A DNA stretch of 64,000 bases, from positions 620,001-684,000 of the forward strand of contig NZ_SOCT01000001.1 in the NCBI RefSeq assembly GCF_004364435.1, in the 5' to 3' direction. The translations under genes and the position numbers were made by a program. The DNA comes from Pseudomonas sp. LP_7_YM (lineage in GTDB: Bacteria; Pseudomonadota; Gammaproteobacteria; Pseudomonadales; Pseudomonadaceae). Positions 62,434-64,000 of this stretch are shown piece after piece. The notes beneath the pieces are model-generated. The model was not told the origin of the DNA and ran no database searches. It saw only the letters and a list, made by a program, of their open reading frames with translations. Within the stretch, counting starts at the first letter, position 1. Each line of letters begins with the position of its first letter.

Positions 62434-63999
62434 TCAACGGCTGAAACGCTCGGCCAGACTGTGAAGATACTGTGCCATCTCCTCAAGCTCGCGGCTGATG
62501 CTCGACCCTTGCTGTGCCTGACCTGCGCTTTGATCGCACAGTTGGGCGATCCGGTTGATCTGCTGGTTGATGTTTTCCGCAACATGGGTCTGCTGTTCCG
62601 AAGCGCTAGCCATCTGCTGACTCATGCCGGTGATCTGCGAGACCGCCTGGCTGATACCGTTCAACGCCTGTTGCACTGCCTCGACGCTGGCCACGCTTTC
62701 CTGCGACATCGCCTGTCCGTGCGTGGCAGTGGTGACCGCAAGGCTTGCGCCTTCACGTAACTTGCCGATGATGCCCTGAATCTGCTCGGTGGACGTTTGC
62801 GTGCGCGATGCCAGTGTGCGCACCTCATCGGCCACCACCGCAAAACCACGACCCTGTTCACCAGCACGTGCCGCCTCGATTGCGGCGTTAAGCGCCAGAA
62901 GATTGGTTTGCCGGGCAATGGCGTCAATCACTTCCACCACACTGCCAATGGATTGTGTAGCGCTGGCGAGTTCGCCCACCGCCTGACCGATTGCCGATAC
63001 GGAATCGGCCATGTGCCGAATCGCCAATAAGCTTTCGTCTGCCAGATCCCGGCCCTGTTGTGCCAGGGTCTCTGCCTGGAGCGCGGCGTGGGCGGTGTTC
63101 TGAACGTTGTGGGTGACCTCCTGGATCGTCGCTGCCATCTGGTTGATCGCAGTCGCAGACTGGTCGGTTTCGTCACGTTGCTGGTCAAGCGCTTTAGCCT
63201 GCAACAACGACAGGCTGGCAGATTGCGCGGCCCGCAATTTGACGCCCTCGCCGGCATCCGCCAGACGTGTAAGCGCGGTCTGCAGACGTGCTTCCTCGCT
63301 GAGCAACGCCAGATCAAGCTGCGCCTGCGGACCACGGTTATTGCTATAGGTCAGCGCGATGAGCGGGTCGCTAAAGGCTTTGGGATGGTCAGTAAGCAGG
63401 GCTTTGAGCGTCTGATTCTGGCGCCATTGCAGCATGGCGCTGAGGGCGGCCAGGGTCAGCAGCATCACCACCAGCCCCGCATGATTGGAGAGCAGGTAGT
63501 TGCATAGTCCCAGCACGATGGCAGCGCTGATCAACGGCAGTTGTTGCCGCAGGTGGTAGCACGCGGTACTGAACGCCGATACGGGGGACTGGCCCGCTCG
63601 CAGCCTGGCGTACAAGGCCTCTGCCCGATGGACCTGGTCGCGAGCGGGAAGGGAACGCACGGATTCAAATCCAGCGATTTTGCCCTGTTCATAAATGGGC
63701 GTGACATAGGCGCTGACCCAGTAAAAATCGCCATTGTTGCTGCGATTCTTGACCACACCCATCCAAGGCTTGCCTTGCTTGATGGTTTTCCACATATGGG
63801 CGAAAACCGAGGGCGGCATGTCCGGATGGCGAACGAGGTTGTGCGGCTGACCGATCAACTCTTCGCGAGTAAAACCGCTGAGGGAGACGAAGGCATCGTT
63901 GCAGTAAGTGATGCGGCTGTTGAGATCGGTGGTCGAGATCAGCCGCTCATGGGTGGCGAAGGTTCGTTCGTGCGGGGTAATCGGCATATTCAAACGCAT
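62434..63999 (-). CDS. PAS-domain chemoreceptor, Aer-like (energy/redox taxis)
   Basis: A 521-residue protein. The N-terminal PAS domain ([55 protein letters not shown]) is the FAD-type PAS of Aer. Two adjacent hydrophobic segments near 155-190 anchor it without a periplasmic domain. The signalling domain has the conserved tip [20 protein letters not shown] and [19 protein letters not shown]. It senses redox or electron-transport state and signals to CheA/CheW. The start at 63999 ([14 protein letters not shown]) matches known Aer N-termini and lies one base inside the window. It is convergent with the receiver gene. Confidence 0.92.
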   Translation of the reverse strand: MRLNMPITPHERTFATHERLISTTDLNSRITYCNDAFVSLSGFTREELIGQPHNLVRHPDMPPSVFAHMWKTIKQGKPWMGVVKNRSNNGDFYWVSAYVTPIYEQGKIAGFESVRSLPARDQVHRAEALYARLRAGQSPVSAFSTACYHLRQQLPLISAAIVLGLCNYLLSNHAGLVVMLLTLAALSAMLQWRQNQTLKALLTDHPKAFSDPLIALTYSNNRGPQAQLDLALLSEEARLQTALTRLADAGEGVKLRAAQSASLSLLQAKALDQQRDETDQSATAINQMAATIQEVTHNVQNTAHAALQAETLAQQGRDLADESLLAIRHMADSVSAIGQAVGELASATQSIGSVVEVIDAIARQTNLLALNAAIEAARAGEQGRGFAVVADEVRTLASRTQTSTEQIQGIIGKLREGASLAVTTATHGQAMSQESVASVEAVQQALNGISQAVSQITGMSQQMASASEQQTHVAENINQQINRIAQLCDQSAGQAQQGSSISRELEEMAQYLHSLAERFSR

Positions 64000-64000
64000 A

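Overview
The window is about 64 kb of GC-rich DNA (roughly 60% G+C by eye) from a Pseudomonas. Gene content and order point there: an arnBCADTEF-ugd cluster, gcl-hyi-glxR, a ddp-like dipeptide cluster, a gluconate dehydrogenase operon, dCache and Aer-like chemoreceptors, and Pseudomonas-style REP-like repeats. A textbook hrp box (GGAACC-N16-CCACTCA) sits in front of a harpin-like gene. HrpL-dependent promoters of this form are known from Pseudomonas with a Hrp1-type type III secretion system, so a plant-associated member of the P. syringae complex, or a relative carrying hrp genes, is the best inference. No tRNA, rRNA, CRISPR array, phage or transposase gene was seen.

Layout. (1) 1-1.5 kb: a bufferin-type operon (BufA1 precursor, DUF692/MNIO enzyme BufB, start of BufC). 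(2) 1.8-6.2 kb: a LysR gene divergent from an SDR gene, an AEC permease, two tandem RcnB-like periplasmic proteins and a decayed oxidoreductase remnant. (3) 6.2-11.2 kb: a Tat-exported SMP-30 lactonase and the three-subunit membrane gluconate 2-dehydrogenase. (4) 11.9-23.5 kb: a stand-alone PBP2 paralogue, poxB between two REP-like repeats, then an RpiR regulator, a D-Ala-D-Ala dipeptidase and a complete peptide ABC importer. (5) 23.6-28.4 kb: a VOC protein, an amino-acid type chemoreceptor, an esterase and an orphan phnN behind what looks like a phnM remnant. (6) 28.8-37.6 kb: a 2827-residue RHS protein with an AT-richer internal insertion, and a small cold-shock-like protein. (7) 37.8-42.4 kb: gcl-hyi-glxR with a divergent LysR gene. 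(8) 42.4-43.7 kb: the hrp box and harpin-like gene. (9) 43.7-46 kb: a hydratase-family protein and an MFS transporter. (10) 46.2-59.3 kb: a cell-envelope block with an orphan sensor kinase, an Ais-like phosphatase, an ArnT-like glycosyltransferase, and ugd plus arnBCADTEF. (11) 60.3-64 kb: a small hypothetical protein, a double-domain KaiC-like ATPase, a single-domain response regulator and an Aer-like PAS chemoreceptor.

How the genes work together. The gluconate block makes periplasmic 2-ketogluconate and feeds the respiratory chain. The ddp block should salvage D-Ala-D-Ala from peptidoglycan. The gcl block turns glyoxylate into glycerate precursors. The arn block makes and attaches 4-amino-4-deoxy-L-arabinose to lipid A, giving polymyxin/cationic-peptide resistance. 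The most novel items are the hrp-box-driven harpin-like protein with an unfamiliar C-terminal domain, the giant RHS protein with its foreign-looking internal domain, the KaiC/receiver/Aer trio, and the copper-linked bufferin operon cut by the left edge.
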